Origin: a virus
Length of the DNA stretch: 22,722 nucleotides
Direction: 5' to 3' (one strand)
Virus record (IMG/VR): IMGVR_UViG_3300031952_000160
Location: 1-22,722 of that record
Position numbers and translations under genes: made by a program. Under the pieces are notes generated by a model that made no database searches, was not told the DNA's origin, and worked only from the letters and a program-made list of their open reading frames with translations. This document shows positions 14,971 through 21,317 of the stretch, piece by piece (the stretch's first letter is position 1; each line of letters begins with the position of its first letter).

Positions 14971-15001
14971 TTTGAAATAAATCTTTTATTGATTAGTTTT
15001 G
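14971..15001 (+). promoter_or_regulatory. Perfect Bacteroidota promoter for the early operon
   Basis: TTTG (14971-14974), a 19-base spacer and TAGTTTTG (14994-15001) match the primary-sigma consensus of Bacteroidota at every defined base. The ATG of the HTH gene is at 15016, only 14 bases past the element, so the 5' leader would be very short (about 8-11 bases). This is the likely early promoter of the replication operon. Confidence 0.85.
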
Positions 15002-15015
15002 CTAAAAATTAAATT

Positions 15016-15219
15016 ATGAAAAATTCAGAAACAGTAAAAAGCGTTCCGCAATTAATTAGAAATCACTTAGAAGAGCGAGGTACAAAGCAGGTTTGGTTAG
15101 CAGAAAAAGCCGGTATATCACAGGAGCATATATCCAATGTTCTTGCAGATAGAGTGCTATTAACAGACGATGTTCTTAATAAAATTAACGAAGTTTTAGG
15201 TACTGACTTTAAAAAATAA
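15016..15219 (+). CDS. Small HTH (XRE-like) DNA-binding protein
   Basis: The 67-residue protein is a single helix-turn-helix domain of the Cro/C1 (XRE) type: helices at ~9-20, 25-32 (KQVWLAEKAG), recognition helix ~35-44 (SQEHISNVLA) and a C-terminal helix (VLNKINEVLG). There is no dimerisation or cleavage domain as in CI, so it is Cro-sized. It is the first gene behind the perfect early promoter and lies beside the divergent promoter, so it probably controls one or both. It could also be only an early auxiliary regulator. Confidence 0.75.
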   Translation: MKNSETVKSVPQLIRNHLEERGTKQVWLAEKAGISQEHISNVLADRVLLTDDVLNKINEVLGTDFKK

Positions 15220-15222
15220 ATT

Positions 15223-15747
15223 ATGGCAAAAAGGCTTACAGACACAGAAAAATGGAATGATGATTGGTATATATCATTAAGTAATGATTACAGAATCATT
15301 TGGCAATGGTTACTGGATAATTGTAATCATGCAGGGATTTGCAAAAGAAGTATTCGGCTTCTTAATTTAATGTGCAATACTTCAATATCGGAAGATGTAT
15401 TGGTTTCTATAATGGAAGGTAGGGTTATTGTCAAAGATAACAATTGGTTTATTCCAAAGTTTTTAAAATTCCAATATTTATCATTGAATAGCAACCGACC
15501 AGTAATAATTTCAGTTGTTAAAGAGTTAGAAAAGAATAATCTTATATCAATGATTCCAGAATCATTTGGTAATGATTACTTAATCATTAAGGATAAGGAT
15601 AAGGATAAGGATAAGGATATAGTTAAACCAAAAAATGAAAAAAATGGAAAATTTAGCGGGAACTTTAAATCACAAGGGGAAGAATTATTTGCTGAAAGAT
15701 TTAGAAGGCACAATGAACTTGACAAAAACGGAGAAGAAGATTATTGA
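15223..15747 (+). CDS. Replication initiator-like protein with KD-repeat linker
   Basis: The 174-residue protein begins MAKRLTDTEKWNDDW and has a conserved helical N-terminal region (~10-110, with NDYRIIWQWLLDNCNHAGI). I recall this from Bacteroidota phage and prophage replication regions, where it resembles winged-helix initiator or replisome-organiser proteins. Residues ~123-132 are a (KD)5 linker encoded by five AAGGAT copies. The C-terminus (~133-174) is charged and short. It starts 3 bases after the HTH gene stop and overlaps the next gene. The role as initiator that loads the helicase is an inference from place and N-terminal pattern. Confidence 0.6.
   Translation: MAKRLTDTEKWNDDWYISLSNDYRIIWQWLLDNCNHAGICKRSIRLLNLMCNTSISEDVLVSIMEGRVIVKDNNWFIPKFLKFQYLSLNSNRPVIISVVKELEKNNLISMIPESFGNDYLIIKDKDKDKDKDIVKPKNEKNGKFSGNFKSQGEELFAERFRRHNELDKNGEEDY
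15589..15618 (+). repeat. (AAGGAT)5 hexanucleotide repeat
   Basis: Five perfect tandem copies of AAGGAT lie in frame in the initiator-like gene and encode alternating Lys-Asp. Length changes by one unit would add or remove two residues without a frameshift. Confidence 0.95.
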
Positions 15748-16135
15748 TGCAAGATTAGTTGGATCTTCTTTTAGCCAATTAGGAGAAAAGGAAATTAAGA
15801 CAACTGTAGATCAAATAATGCTTAGGGTTGCTGCGATTTGCGGGTGTGCTTTACCAAACACTGAATTTTTCGCCAAGTTTATATCAGAAGAAATATCTAA
15901 GTTTATTTTAGATTTTTCATACGGAGATTTGACTTTGGAAGAAATACTTTTAGCGTTTAGATTAAACTCGTATGGTGGACTAAGGTTTTCAACTGGAGAA
16001 CCAATGAACACAATTACGTTTACTGGGAATTGCGTAAATGTGGATTATATTGCTAAGATATTATCGAATTACATTTCCATTAGAAACTTTTTAGACAGAA
16101 AATTACAAAATAAAATTGACGGTTATGAATTGTAA
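15713..16135 (+). CDS. Conserved replication-operon protein (possible helicase loader)
   Basis: The frame is open from 15635, but I take the internal ATG at 15713, which gives a 35-base overlap and a 140-residue product. The ATG at 15635 would overlap the initiator gene by 113 bases and adds residues that look less protein-like. The protein is mainly helical, with a central stretch I recall from Bacteroidota phages (CALPNTEFFAKFISEEISKF, then LTLEEILLAFRLNS) and a C-terminus with VDYIAKILSNYISIRN. It lies between the initiator-like and helicase genes, so a helicase-loader or accessory role is plausible. No Walker motif is present, so it is not a DnaC-type ATPase. Confidence 0.6.
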   Translation: MNLTKTEKKIIDARLVGSSFSQLGEKEIKTTVDQIMLRVAAICGCALPNTEFFAKFISEEISKFILDFSYGDLTLEEILLAFRLNSYGGLRFSTGEPMNTITFTGNCVNVDYIAKILSNYISIRNFLDRKLQNKIDGYEL

Positions 16136-18167
16136 AGAACTACAAGATATAGAAGGGTTGCAGTTTATACCTGTAAACGCAATGAAACAGCCGATAGTAA
16201 AAGATTGGCAAAACTCAACGCAAAAATATGATCTAACGAATTGTATTGCGGTAGGGCTGGTATGTGGTAAACCGTCTGGAAACGTTGAGGTTATTGATAT
16301 TGATCAGAAGTATAGCTTGGACGGCAAGCTGTTTGATAATTACAAGAGGTTGATACATGAAATTGATAAGAATTTATTAAGCAAAATAGTAGTTCAAAAA
16401 ACAAAGAACGGTGGCTATCATTTCATCTATAGATGCTCGGTAATTGGCGGAAACTCTAAGCTAGCAAACAGAAGAACAACGGATTCGGAGAGAGAAGAAA
16501 CGTATAAAAAAACTTATGAAGCCGAGCTTTTAAAAGGCAAGGAAGATGCAGACGCAAAAAAAATAGCTGAAAAATCTAAAACAAACGATAAGGTTAGGGT
16601 TTTGATTGAAACTCGCGGGCTGGGCGGACAAGTTGTTTGCTATCCTTCGGAAGGGTATGAATTTATATTTGGAGACCTCTACAGTATAACCGAGATAACC
16701 CAAGAAGAAAGGGAGGTATTGCTGGGGATTGCAAGACAGTTTAACGAGGCAACGGAAGAGTTTGCTCCACAATTCAAGCAAACTAAAAAAATAAAAGGAC
16801 TTTCTTCTTTTGATGATTACAATAATCGAGGAGACGTAGTTGGATTATTGCAAAGCAATGGCTGGAAAGTTGTCAAAAGACAAGGCAATAAAGTTATTTT
16901 TCTAAGACCGGGGCAAGCTTCATCTCAATCGTCTGGGAATTATGATGAAAATAAAAAGTGGTTTAGCGTATTTACCACCAGTAGCGAATTTGAGCCAGAG
17001 AAAGCATATCTACCATACGCCGTATTTGCAATACTTGAGTGTAACAAAGATTTTACTGAGGCAAGCAGAAAGCTTTATGATATGGGATATGGAGACAGGG
17101 AAGAGGTTAAAAAAGAAACACCAAGCACCAGAGTTATTACCTCGCGCGTGAATGTGGAAGACGATGATTTTTCTTTTTTAGCAAAGCCAGACGATTACAA
17201 CGATTACTTGAAATCTGTAAGGGAAGGGACTTTGAAAATGGGATTAACTACAGGTAGCCCCTCGCTAGACACGCATTTTCTTTTTAAGGAAGGAAACTTA
17301 GTTATGACTAACGGTATTGATAACACTGGTAAATCGGTATTTACTTGGTATTTATGCCTGCTGGCTGCAATGTACCATGGCTGGAGGGGAATAATTTTTT
17401 CAAGCGAAAACACATTAGGAGCATTTATGCGAAAAATGATACAGTTTTATTGGGGCAAACCATTAGTTGGAAATTTAGCAATGAGTGAGACCGAATATCA
17501 AATAGCAAAAAAGTTTATTGAAGATCATTTTGTTCTTATCAAAGCGCAGGAGGATTTGTACAATTACAAGGACATTATAAACATGGTCAAGAAGACGCTA
17601 AAGACCGGTAAATTTAATTACGGAATGATCGATCCATACAACTCGTTGAAAATAGATTTGAGCGGCTTTAGCAAACTTAGTACGCACGAATATCACTATG
17701 AGGCATTGAGCGAAATAAAAGCATTTGGTCAAAAAAACAATTTTGGCTGGTTTGTAAATCACCATGCTGTAACCGCAGCTGCAAGAACTAAAGACGCAGA
17801 AAAGAAATATGTTCAAGCACCCGGAAAGCAAGACACAGAAGGCGGACAAAAAGTTGCAAACAAAACCGATGATTTTTTAACTATTCACCGTATTACCCAA
17901 CACCCTACCGACTGGATGATAACTGAAGTTCATGTAAGAAAAATAAAAGACACAGAAACAGGAGGAAGGCCCACTCCTTTAGAAATGCCAGTAAAGTTTG
18001 AAATGTATAGAGGCGGTTGTGCTTTTTTAGAAAGATTAGAAGAGGGGGGCAACCCGGTAGATCCAGTAAGTTCTTGGCATTTTAAAAATAGACCAAAAAA
18101 ACAAGAGATTGTTGCCGATGCCAAATCTGGCTGGTCTCCAATAAAAGACACTTCAATTGAATTTTAG
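16125..18167 (+). CDS. Primase-polymerase / DnaB-like helicase fusion
   Basis: The 680-residue protein (ATG at 16125; a TTG nine bases earlier is possible) joins two replication activities. The N-terminal ~200 residues are an archaeo-eukaryotic Prim-Pol domain: VIDID (D58, D60) for metal binding, NGGYHFIYR (H99), and RVLIETRGLGGQVVCYPS (158-175). The middle (~225-330) may be a linker or small helical domain (VVGLLQSNGWKVVK). The C-terminal RecA-like helicase has Walker A GIDNTGKS (397-404), Walker B YGMIDPYNSL (499-508), a SEN patch (E428 area) and a NHH sensor (545-547). The protein would prime and unwind at the fork. It overlaps the preceding gene by 11 bases. Confidence 0.88.
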   Translation: MNCKELQDIEGLQFIPVNAMKQPIVKDWQNSTQKYDLTNCIAVGLVCGKPSGNVEVIDIDQKYSLDGKLFDNYKRLIHEIDKNLLSKIVVQKTKNGGYHFIYRCSVIGGNSKLANRRTTDSEREETYKKTYEAELLKGKEDADAKKIAEKSKTNDKVRVLIETRGLGGQVVCYPSEGYEFIFGDLYSITEITQEEREVLLGIARQFNEATEEFAPQFKQTKKIKGLSSFDDYNNRGDVVGLLQSNGWKVVKRQGNKVIFLRPGQASSQSSGNYDENKKWFSVFTTSSEFEPEKAYLPYAVFAILECNKDFTEASRKLYDMGYGDREEVKKETPSTRVITSRVNVEDDDFSFLAKPDDYNDYLKSVREGTLKMGLTTGSPSLDTHFLFKEGNLVMTNGIDNTGKSVFTWYLCLLAAMYHGWRGIIFSSENTLGAFMRKMIQFYWGKPLVGNLAMSETEYQIAKKFIEDHFVLIKAQEDLYNYKDIINMVKKTLKTGKFNYGMIDPYNSLKIDLSGFSKLSTHEYHYEALSEIKAFGQKNNFGWFVNHHAVTAAARTKDAEKKYVQAPGKQDTEGGQKVANKTDDFLTIHRITQHPTDWMITEVHVRKIKDTETGGRPTPLEMPVKFEMYRGGCAFLERLEEGGNPVDPVSSWHFKNRPKKQEIVADAKSGWSPIKDTSIEF

Positions 18168-18194
18168 TATATTTATTCACTCAAATCAACAACT

Positions 18195-18383
18195 ATGCTT
18201 TGTAACAAATTTGCAGAATTAACACCAAAGGAAAGGGTAATCTTCATAGGAGAACTTACTCACGCCTGTATGAACGATGACTTTATGTTTGATATGGGCA
18301 AACAAATAATAAATATTGCCGAAAACAAAGGTCTTTTTGATAACGTGAAAATAATGCCAGAAAACGATGATACCAAGGAGTAA
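18195..18383 (+). CDS. Small helical protein of unknown function
   Basis: The 62-residue protein is predicted mostly helical (LTPKERVIFIGELTHACM, DMGKQIINIAENKG) with an acidic C-terminus. It lies 27 bases after the helicase gene and overlaps the NinG-like gene by 17 bases, so it is in the early operon and probably co-translated. I see no functional motif. Confidence 0.55.
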   Translation: MLCNKFAELTPKERVIFIGELTHACMNDDFMFDMGKQIINIAENKGLFDNVKIMPENDDTKE

Positions 18384-18903
18384 AACCGGAGATTGTAGCA
18401 ACCAAGATTGTAATGCAAAAAATACTAGTTGCGTAAAAGTTGGTAAGGAACTTTTTTGCCTAAAATGTAGAAAAATACAGAAAACAAAAAAGATTATAGC
18501 CAAGGAATCTGTACGCCCAGTAGTAGACAAAAAAAAGCTAACAAAAGACCTTGATATTGCATACAGCCAATACGTTAGACGCAAAGCTTCGGACAACAAA
18601 GGCGAATGTATCTGTTTTACTTGCGGTAAAAAAGAAAGCTGGAAGAAAATGGATTGCGGACACTTTGTACCAAGGGCAAACATGTCTCTAAGATGGGATT
18701 TAAGAAACCTGCGCCCCCAGTGCGTAAATTGCAATAGATTAAATTATGGAGAATTACGTATTTATGAAAAAAATCTAGAGAAAGAAACAAATGGGTCTGT
18801 GAGTGATTTGCTTGCCGATTCTAAGCGTTTTTGCAGGGTTAGCGAGCGAGATATAGCTGAAATGCTTTTAGATATAAAAAACAAACTTAAAATACTTTGC
18901 TAA
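18367..18903 (+). CDS. ninG: NinG/Rap-like HNH recombination endonuclease
   Basis: The 178-residue protein has an N-terminal zinc-finger-like region with Cys at 10, 15, 22, 31 and 34, then a helical linker (~60-75, DLDIAYSQYVRRKAS), and an HNH-type core. The core has C83 and C86 (CFTCG), C97-G-H99 (DCGHF), W110-D111, N114, and C119/C122-N123 (PQCVNCN). This is the pattern of lambda NinG (Rap), which acts on Holliday junctions and branched DNA in recombination. In the early operon, beside the replication helicase, it would process replication or recombination intermediates. The alternative is a generic HNH nuclease. Confidence 0.8.
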   Translation: MIPRSKTGDCSNQDCNAKNTSCVKVGKELFCLKCRKIQKTKKIIAKESVRPVVDKKKLTKDLDIAYSQYVRRKASDNKGECICFTCGKKESWKKMDCGHFVPRANMSLRWDLRNLRPQCVNCNRLNYGELRIYEKNLEKETNGSVSDLLADSKRFCRVSERDIAEMLLDIKNKLKILC

Positions 18904-19016
18904 TGAAAAAAGATGATAGGATTATTATTGTTGTTTATTTTATGATACTAACAATAGCGATAACTGTTTTTTTGGGCTTTATAGCCCTTTTATTGAACCT
19001 TTATAAATTGTTGTAG
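18903..19016 (+). CDS. Tiny single-pass membrane protein
   Basis: A 37-residue frame starts with the ATG that overlaps the TAA of the NinG-like gene (TAATG) and ends at TAG. It has a charged N-terminus (MKKDDR) and a long hydrophobic segment (~7-32), thus one membrane helix. Its end runs 38 bases antisense into the neighbouring minus-strand gene, and a hairpin lies in the overlap. The tight overlap supports it as real; the role is unknown. Holin function is possible but unsupported. Confidence 0.5.
   Translation: MKKDDRIIIVVYFMILTIAITVFLGFIALLLNLYKLL
18974..18987 (+). terminator. Weak hairpin at the convergent gene ends
   Basis: GGGCT-TTAT-AGCCC followed by TTTTATT forms a 5-bp stem with a short T-rich tail on the plus strand. 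It sits inside the overlap of the two convergent genes and could end the early operon. The stem is short, so this is only a candidate. Confidence 0.4.
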
Positions 19017-19221
19017 TTTCTCCGTTGGTTGTTTTTGTAATTGTATAGCTTCTGCTATTAAGCGTTTGCGTAGAGGTTACAATTTCTTTTAAAATTTCAA
19101 TACATTCGTTTTCGCTCCGCGATGTTGTAACAAAAAAATAGACTGAATAGCTATTAACTATTAATCTATATTTTGCTTTTTTGTATGTGTCAAAATATGC
19201 AGTAAGGGTATATTTTTCCAT
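18979..19221 (-). CDS. Small beta/alpha protein of unknown function
   Basis: The 80-residue protein alternates strand-like and helical stretches (TLTAYFDTYKKAKYRLIVN, NECIEILKEIVTSTQT). It is the last gene of the minus-strand accessory operon and runs into the end of the plus-strand operon. I see no motif and no signal peptide. Confidence 0.5.
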   Translation of the reverse strand: MEKYTLTAYFDTYKKAKYRLIVNSYSVYFFVTTSRSENECIEILKEIVTSTQTLNSRSYTITKTTNGETTTIYKGSIKGL

Positions 19222-19227
19222 TTATTT

Positions 19228-19572
19228 TTAAGTTGTAGAATCAACTATTTTTACCTCTTCGCCGGCAACCATGGCTGATATTATTTTTTCAATAAACGCC
19301 CTTTGTTCTTCGTTTAAACGAATAAGCTGATCGTTTATAGCCTCAAAAGAAAAAGAATCGTCAAGTTCTTTTTTTAGAGCTTCTCTATTTTCTTCAGTTA
19401 GCCGGCACTTCATGCTATCAATAATCCAATCGCATTTTTGAATATACTGGTTGAATATATTTTTAATATCCCCAGAGACACCAGTACGAATATCATCAAA
19501 GTACATTTTGGCTAAATTAACGTGATGTAGTCCTTTAGCTAAAGAATAAGAATTGTCTGTAAATCTTTCCAT
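19228..19572 (-). CDS. Helical protein of unknown function
   Basis: I take the ATG at 19572 (114 residues), which follows an A-rich AATAAAAAAAAT leader and gives a 10-base gap to the upstream gene. The longer frame from 19650 would overlap that gene by 68 bases and adds a poor N-terminus. The protein is nearly all helical with Asp/Glu/Lys heptad-like stretches (NREALKKELDDSFSFEAI, LNEEQRAFIEKIISAMV). No known family is recognised. Confidence 0.5.
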   Translation of the reverse strand: MERFTDNSYSLAKGLHHVNLAKMYFDDIRTGVSGDIKNIFNQYIQKCDWIIDSMKCRLTEENREALKKELDDSFSFEAINDQLIRLNEEQRAFIEKIISAMVAGEEVKIVDSTT

Positions 19573-19582
19573 ATTTTTTTTA

Positions 19583-19843
19583 TTAAAAATCGTCTTGACA
19601 CCAAATAGGCGTTTTTTCTCCAACGTATCCGCCGCGTATGTTATACTCAAAATGTTCTATTGCATCTTCTTCGGTCATACTCTCTGATACCACCAGCTCT
19701 TCTAACATTGCTTTTACTGAATAAATAAGCCGAATGTTTCCACCCCAGTTGTATTCGTATCCAAGAATACAATTATCAAATCCACTTGCTACTAATATTT
19801 CTTGATCTGGATATTGTTCTATTATGTCTTCTAACTTTGTCAT
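19583..19843 (-). CDS. Widespread small phage protein of unknown function
   Basis: The 86-residue protein contains DAIEHFEYNIRGGYVGEKTP near its C-terminus. From memory this FEYN..G.YVG..TP motif recurs in small proteins of many phages of very different hosts, without known function. The N-terminus has a possible Rossmann-like or alpha/beta segment (EILVASGFDNCILGYEY). It overlaps the gene upstream by 4 bases (ATGA). Confidence 0.65.
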   Translation of the reverse strand: MTKLEDIIEQYPDQEILVASGFDNCILGYEYNWGGNIRLIYSVKAMLEELVVSESMTEEDAIEHFEYNIRGGYVGEKTPIWCQDDF

Positions 19844-20079
19844 GTTTTGTCTTTAAATTTTTTTTCAAAATAATCGGCAGCATGCAGGTACTTAGATGTG
19901 TCTTTTAATTTAATCGTAGCGCCATTTTGTTCCCCATCTAAAAAAGCGTATTTTATCATTTCTTCTTCTTTTTTTAAATAAGATTCAAGCAAAACGCAAA
20001 CAAAACGCACATCAATTTTATCACCAAAAATTCTATATCCTTTTATGTCCTCTATTGCCTTTTCAATCGTTGTTTTCAT
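19840..20079 (-). CDS. Small helical phage protein of unknown function
   Basis: The 79-residue protein is helical and charged (VLLESYLKKEEEMIKYAFLD, then ADYFEKKFKDKT). I recall comparable short phage proteins with an 'F..G...' turn and a YF..KF end. Its TGA overlaps the ATG of the next gene. It starts two bases after the upstream stop. No function is evident. Confidence 0.5.
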   Translation of the reverse strand: MKTTIEKAIEDIKGYRIFGDKIDVRFVCVLLESYLKKEEEMIKYAFLDGEQNGATIKLKDTSKYLHAADYFEKKFKDKT

Positions 20080-20081
20080 AA

Positions 20082-20255
20082 TTAATTTTTATCGGGAAAG
20101 CTAGCATCTGTACTGTCAAGCCTACTTTTAATTTTTCCAATAAAATGTTCAAATATTCCAATTAGAGTGTATGGAGAAACTCCATCAGTATCTAATTCTA
20201 CATTAACTGATCCTTCTTCTTCTTTATAAATAATTGTAATCTCGTGATGTTTCAT
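20082..20255 (-). CDS. 57-residue acidic protein of unknown function
   Basis: The frame starts at ATG 20255 with the preceding gene's TGA overlapping it (ATGA), and stops two bases before the next ATG, so it is tightly packed in the operon. The product starts MKHHEITIIYKEEEGSVNV, looks like two beta strands followed by a helix (TLIGIFEHFIGKIKSRL), and is acidic. No function is recognised. Confidence 0.55.
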   Translation of the reverse strand: MKHHEITIIYKEEEGSVNVELDTDGVSPYTLIGIFEHFIGKIKSRLDSTDASFPDKN

Positions 20256-20395
20256 TTTTTTGTTTTTTTAATTAATTGATTTATTTTGTTTTCAGCCTGT
20301 TTTAAGGTGTTGTAATTTTTAAATAATGCGTCATCAATGTATATGGAATAAAATTCAATATAACAGTACATGGATTTTTTAATTTCTATTTTCAT
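20252..20395 (-). CDS. 47-residue basic protein of unknown function
   Basis: An ATG at 20395 opens a 47-residue frame that ends in TGA overlapping the next gene. The product has an aromatic N-terminal part (MYCYIEFYSIYIDD) and a Lys-rich helix (ENKINQLIKKTKK). It is supported by its tight packing and overlap; nothing is known of its role. Confidence 0.5.
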   Translation of the reverse strand: MKIEIKKSMYCYIEFYSIYIDDALFKNYNTLKQAENKINQLIKKTKK

Positions 20396-20419
20396 TTTGC
20401 TTTTTTTATAAACAATATT

Positions 20420-20629
20420 TTAGCGAGTACCCCATTTTAATAAATCTGAAAAACCTCCGCCAGAGGCAAAAATTATTATAGTCATAATTGCGATAATTAC
20501 CAGCGCAAAAACACAGCCAACCGAATCGTGATTAGCTTTTTCTTCTGGGGTCATGTTAGCGTAGTTTTGGGCCGCTTGCTCCCTTGCTTTTTTTCTTCCG
20601 TACTTAGTGTTTAAATTGTACTGTTTCAT
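20420..20629 (-). CDS. Small single-pass membrane protein
   Basis: The 69-residue protein has a basic soluble N-terminus (NTKYGRKKAREQAAQNYANM, ~7-26) and one hydrophobic segment (~37-57, CVFALVIIAIMTIIIFASGG), then a short tail. There is no signal peptide cleavage site. Type II membrane anchor with a cytoplasmic basic domain is likely. Function is unknown; it may act at the host membrane. Confidence 0.55.
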   Translation of the reverse strand: MKQYNLNTKYGRKKAREQAAQNYANMTPEEKANHDSVGCVFALVIIAIMTIIIFASGGGFSDLLKWGTR

Positions 20630-20640
20630 TTTGATTGGTT

Positions 20641-20772
20641 TTAATAGTGTTTATAATATTTCCAAACGTGTATTTTTTTGTCGCATCTAGTGCATTTAAA
20701 CTTGCCTGATAGCCCTATAATTCTGTATAATTTCCATTTATGGAATCCCAGAAAACACAGTATTATTTTCAT
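20641..20772 (-). CDS. 43-residue zinc-ribbon-like protein
   Basis: A frame from ATG 20772 to TAA gives 43 residues with Cys6, His11, Cys27 and Cys30 (FLGFHKW, KCTRCDKK). This is like the small prophage proteins of the DUF1660 type (GHKW ... CxxC) that probably bind zinc. It lies just downstream of the tRNA. The match is from memory and short, so confidence in the family is limited; that it is translated is more likely. Confidence 0.5.
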   Translation of the reverse strand: MKIILCFLGFHKWKLYRIIGLSGKFKCTRCDKKIHVWKYYKHY

Positions 20773-20785
20773 CTTTTATTTTTAG

Positions 20786-20856
20786 TAATCAGGACAAGAT
20801 TTGAACTTGTACAAACAGAATCAAAATCTGTTGTGCTACCATTACACCACCTGACT
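20786..20856 (-). tRNA. tRNA-Gln (anticodon UUG)
   Basis: The minus strand folds into a full cloverleaf of 71 nt: acceptor AGTCAGG / CCTGATT (one G-T pair) with discriminator A, a D-arm GTG..CAC with GG in the loop, an anticodon arm ACAGA / TCTGT with loop TTTTGAT (anticodon TTG), a 4-base variable loop, and T-arm ACAAG / CTTGT with loop TTCAAAT. No CCA is encoded. It reads CAA, the favoured Gln codon in the AT-rich, Gln-rich virion genes. Confidence 0.9.
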
Positions 20857-20995
20857 ATGTTGCTTGTCTTTCCAAGCTGCCACTATTTTTTTCGCTTCCT
20901 CCAGTAATTGTTTTACCGAGTTCGACCTGTAGCGTGTAGGTACGGACAACCATTTCATACAACACGTCCGTCATTCTTATTGTTCCATTAGCCAT
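20855..20995 (-). CDS. Small open frame upstream of the tRNA (doubtful)
   Basis: The frame from ATG 20995 gives 46 residues (RMTDVLYEMVVRTYTLQVEL, then a Gly/Ser-rich end) and stops inside the first bases of the tRNA gene. The longer start at 21112 is rejected because it overlaps the next gene by about 100 bases. Another frame over the same DNA holds an EWLMEQ start (21009) and, after two stops, a more protein-like KQLLEEAKKIVAAWKDKQ stretch, so this may be a decayed gene and not an intact one. Confidence 0.3.
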   Translation of the reverse strand: MANGTIRMTDVLYEMVVRTYTLQVELGKTITGGSEKNSGSLERQAT

Positions 20996-21011
20996 TCTAT
21001 TGATGTCATAA

Positions 21012-21296
21012 TTAATCTTTTTTAGTTTTGAAATATTGTTTAGCAAAATCCATAAAAGGTTTTTCAAAGTCGTCTTTTTTCCACAAACGACACCAACCCA
21101 TTCTAAAAGCATGTATCAAATTCTGTGTTTTTTCCTGCTCATTATTATCAACAAGAAATGTATAATTCTGTTTTATCCATAAGTTTGTTGCAAGGTCTAA
21201 CACTTTATATATTGTTTCGTGTTGTAGATGACCAATAAATGCAATAGCATCTGTGTATGAATAAATGTAATCTTTCTCAAATTGTAAGTTTTTCAT
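21012..21296 (-). CDS. Helical protein of unknown function
   Basis: The 94-residue protein is helical with many aromatic and charged residues (TDAIAFIGHLQHETIYKVLD, AFRMGWCRLWKKDDFEKPF). It lies 21 bases downstream of the methyltransferase gene on the same strand. I see no motif; it could be an accessory partner of the methyltransferase or an unrelated host-takeover protein. Confidence 0.5.
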   Translation of the reverse strand: MKNLQFEKDYIYSYTDAIAFIGHLQHETIYKVLDLATNLWIKQNYTFLVDNNEQEKTQNLIHAFRMGWCRLWKKDDFEKPFMDFAKQYFKTKKD

Positions 21297-21317
21297 AATT
21301 AATCTTTTTTTAATTGT

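Noticed and set aside
15635-15712. Upstream ATG for the gene ending at 16135
   Set aside because: It would overlap the initiator-like gene by 113 bases and the added residues look poor; the ATG at 15713 is preferred, though the longer form is not excluded.
19573-19650. Longer start for the gene ending at 19228
   Set aside because: It would overlap the upstream gene by 68 bases; the ATG at 19572 has a better A-rich leader.
20786-20856. Suppressor tRNA for an altered genetic code (as in some crAss-like phages)
   Set aside because: The anticodon is UUG and reads the normal CAA codon. TAG is used as a normal stop in this window (for example at the end of the helicase gene).
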